The notes under the pieces were generated by a model. The model did no database searches and had not been told where the DNA came from. It saw only the letters and a list, made by a program, of their open reading frames with translations. A stretch of DNA of 12,835 bases, from assembly GCA_036939355.1 (NCBI GenBank), contig JALLAP010000903.1:1-12835 (forward strand). Reading direction: 5' to 3'. This document shows, piece after piece, positions 11,041-12,835 of the stretch; the stretch's first letter is position 1, and the number at the start of each line of letters is the position of its first letter. This DNA comes from Thalassiosira profunda. Its lineage: Eukaryota; Bacillariophyta; Thalassiosirophyceae; Thalassiosirales; Thalassiosiraceae. Made by a program: the position numbers and the translations under genes.

Positions 11041-12835
11041 ATGGCAGCCGTTGCAAGCGTAGAGAGCGGTGGCGGCAGCGCGCCCGTCAAGGGTGCCAAG
11101 GAGGGTGGCGGTGTCAGCGGCGGAGGCGACTCTGGAGAGTGGATACCTTTGCAGAAAGAGGGTGAAGTTGAAGGCGACGATGACCCGCGCTCGCAGTCTC
11201 CCGCGCGATACGCCGCCCCGCCCTCCTCGCCCGCCGGCCCCGCGTCTCCCATCTCTCCCAAATCCGCCTCATCGGCGCTGCAAAGCTCGGTCCGCTCGGA
11301 CCATCCCGACGATTATTACTACGACGGTCATCCATCCGGCCACACATCAGTCAGCAGCGACGGCGGGGTCGGCAGCGCATGCGAAAGCTACTACGGCGGA
11401 GCGCAAGGCGATTCCGACAGCGCAGCGTCGTCGATAAACTCCCCGCACCTCGACGACCAATCTTACTCGTCTGAGGGAACCGGTGATTCTTTTGACGAAG
11501 ATGACGATTCTTCGTTGGGGTTTCCCCCGGGGCACATCACGCGGTTGGACGAGGTGAATGCACTGCAGAACCACGGGGAGAGACCGAGCGACAAGAAGAG
11601 CGTGAACCCGTCCATTATACCGAGCTACTTCTTCTGTCCGATCAACGAAACAATAATGAAAGACCCTGTGATAACTCCGGATGGGCACACGTTCGAACGC
11701 AAGGCAATCTTGCGATCGTTGATACTGGAGGAGGTGGATCCAATCAGCCGAAAGCCATTGTCGCACGAGAAGATACGANATCTTGCGATCGTTGATACTG
11801 GAGGAGGTGGATCCAATCAGCCGAAAGCCATTGTCGCACGAGAAGATACGAGAGGACTATTTGGTGAAACAGGCCATCGAAAAGGCTCGGAAGGAGGCGT
11901 GGATACGATACGTCGTCGAATTCAAAGAGGAGGAGGTGGAGAAGATCGTGGAGCAGGAGAAGGAATGGCAGGAGAAGAGTGCGGGGCAGATTTTGGATCA
12001 TGGGACGGACAATTCGGAGAGCGACGAGGGCGAGTTGAATGAGGATGTGAGGGGAGAGTCGCCGATGGCCGCGTCTCCGGACCCGGCGCTGCCGCAGTCC
12101 CCTCCTCCGTTCGATGTACTGCCATCACAGCAGAGTGTTGATCAGCCAAAGGTGCCCCGCAAATTGAGCCAGGACGATTCGATTCGCTCTCCGTCATCTA
12201 CCGATTCTGCCGGTGCGTTTAACCACGGCTGGAGCGTGCCCTTGGGCGTGCACAAAATCGTCTGCTCTTCTCCGGGAATGGTGGTCACATCAGACGTTCA
12301 TCGGAGGTCGAACGTGGTCAAGAGAAAGATTATCAAGCAAACGCTTATTGCGCATGACGAGGGGAAGAAGAAGAGCCCAAACAAGTTGAAGATGAAGTCG
12401 AGAAGAAAGAGGCACAAGGGCCTGAAAACCACTACCACTGTCGTCACCCAGGATCTGGTGTTGCCTCCGGGGTCCCATGTGGAGATCTTGGAGACGAGAG
12501 TGCACGGCGGCAGAGTGAGGGGACGAATCGAATGGGAGGAGGAGGTGGTCACAGAAGTAGACAAGGAACTGCAACTGCTATTGGAGGAAGAGGAGGTCCG
12601 AAAACGCGCCATGGAGCGACCGCGCAAATCCTCCGGCGAATCCCCTAAGAAACAGCTGTCAAAGAAGCTGTTTCGCAAGAAAGCCAGTACGGGCAAGGAG
12701 GATAAGAGGAACCCCTTCACGTCAGATTTGTTCGATCGGCCGCCGCCGCACCATTCTCCTGTGGATAAGAGGTCTCGGTCGTCGTCGCCGCTGACGACGA
12801 TCAAGTACGAGGGGTGGATCAGCCTCCAGTGGGCC
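11041..12835 (+). CDS. U-box protein (probable E3 ubiquitin ligase), partial at right edge, interrupted by an assembly duplication
   Basis: Counting the 72-bp duplication at 11707-11851 once, the frame is open from the ATG to the window end, at least 574 aa. Residues 1-190 are disordered and rich in Gly, Ser-Pro and Asp/Glu (SPISPKSASS, SFDEDDDSS). The U-box follows at about 193-262: IPSYFFCPINETIMKDPVITPDGHTFERKAI, ending DPISRKPL and a short helix, the fold that recruits ubiquitin-charged E2 enzymes. A charged coiled-coil-like helix comes next (FKEEEVEKIVEQEKEWQEK). Further on are blocks HKIVCSSPGMVVTSD, VEILETRVHGGRVRGRI and, at the very edge, EGWISL, which may be strands of one SH3-like domain with basic inserts (KSRRKRHKG). 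Substrate recognition would then lie in the C-terminal part; this is inference. As assembled, N and the duplication break the frame just after the U-box. Confidence 0.9.
11707..11851. repeat. Exact 72-bp duplication around a single N (assembly join)
   Basis: Bases 11707-11778 and 11780-11851 are identical and flank N at 11779, inside the U-box coding region. The unit length equals that of the duplication at 1661-1805. Keeping one copy continues the U-box (SHEKIREDYLVKQAIEK) in frame to the window end. Confidence 0.95.

Noticed and set aside
1..12835. Mobile elements, viral genes, CRISPR arrays, tRNA or rRNA genes
   Set aside because: No transposase or reverse-transcriptase motifs, terminal repeats, regularly spaced direct repeats, T-loop consensus or rRNA segments were seen on either strand.

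Overview
The window is nuclear DNA of a eukaryotic alga, most likely a diatom and perhaps a thalassiosiroid (centric) one. Three observations support this. Short spliceosomal introns (74-125 bp) with GTGAGT/GTAAGT-type donors interrupt several genes. One protein begins with a signal peptide ending in the A-A-A-A-F signature of heterokont plastid targeting. One gene encodes a secreted Ser/Lys/Trp-rich protein with an RXL processing motif and regularly spaced lysines, a design known from diatom silaffins and cingulins. The species assignment is inference; no rRNA or other marker gene is present.

Layout, left to right: (1) the start of a possible acidic Ser-rich gene on the minus strand, running off the left edge (1-109); (2) a retinol-dehydrogenase-like SDR (+, 392-1414); (3) acireductone dioxygenase of the methionine salvage pathway (-, 2520-1627, two exons); (4) a plastid-targeted membrane protein of unknown function (+, 2740-3760), broken by an apparent single-base frameshift; (5) about 860 bp without a convincing gene; (6) the centrepiece, a four-exon 526-residue putative biosilica/cell-wall protein (+, 4622-6457); (7) an APH/choline-kinase-fold phosphotransferase (+, 6823-8670); (8) a three-exon 114-residue Gly/His/Lys-rich protein (+, 8972-9501); (9) a two-exon kinase-fold protein with a degenerate catalytic loop (-, 10822-9724); (10) a U-box protein, probably an E3 ubiquitin ligase, running off the right edge (+, 11041 onward).

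The region is compact. Three divergent pairs (1/2, 3/4, 9/10) are separated by only 218-282 bp and probably share bidirectional promoters. There is no operon logic and I see no mobile element; the neighbours do not form one obvious pathway.

Two draft-assembly scars matter for anyone using this sequence. At 1661-1805 and 11707-11851 an exact 72-bp duplication flanks a single N. Each adds 73 bp and breaks a reading frame; counting the duplicated stretch once restores both genes (acireductone dioxygenase, 231 aa; U-box protein, at least 574 aa).
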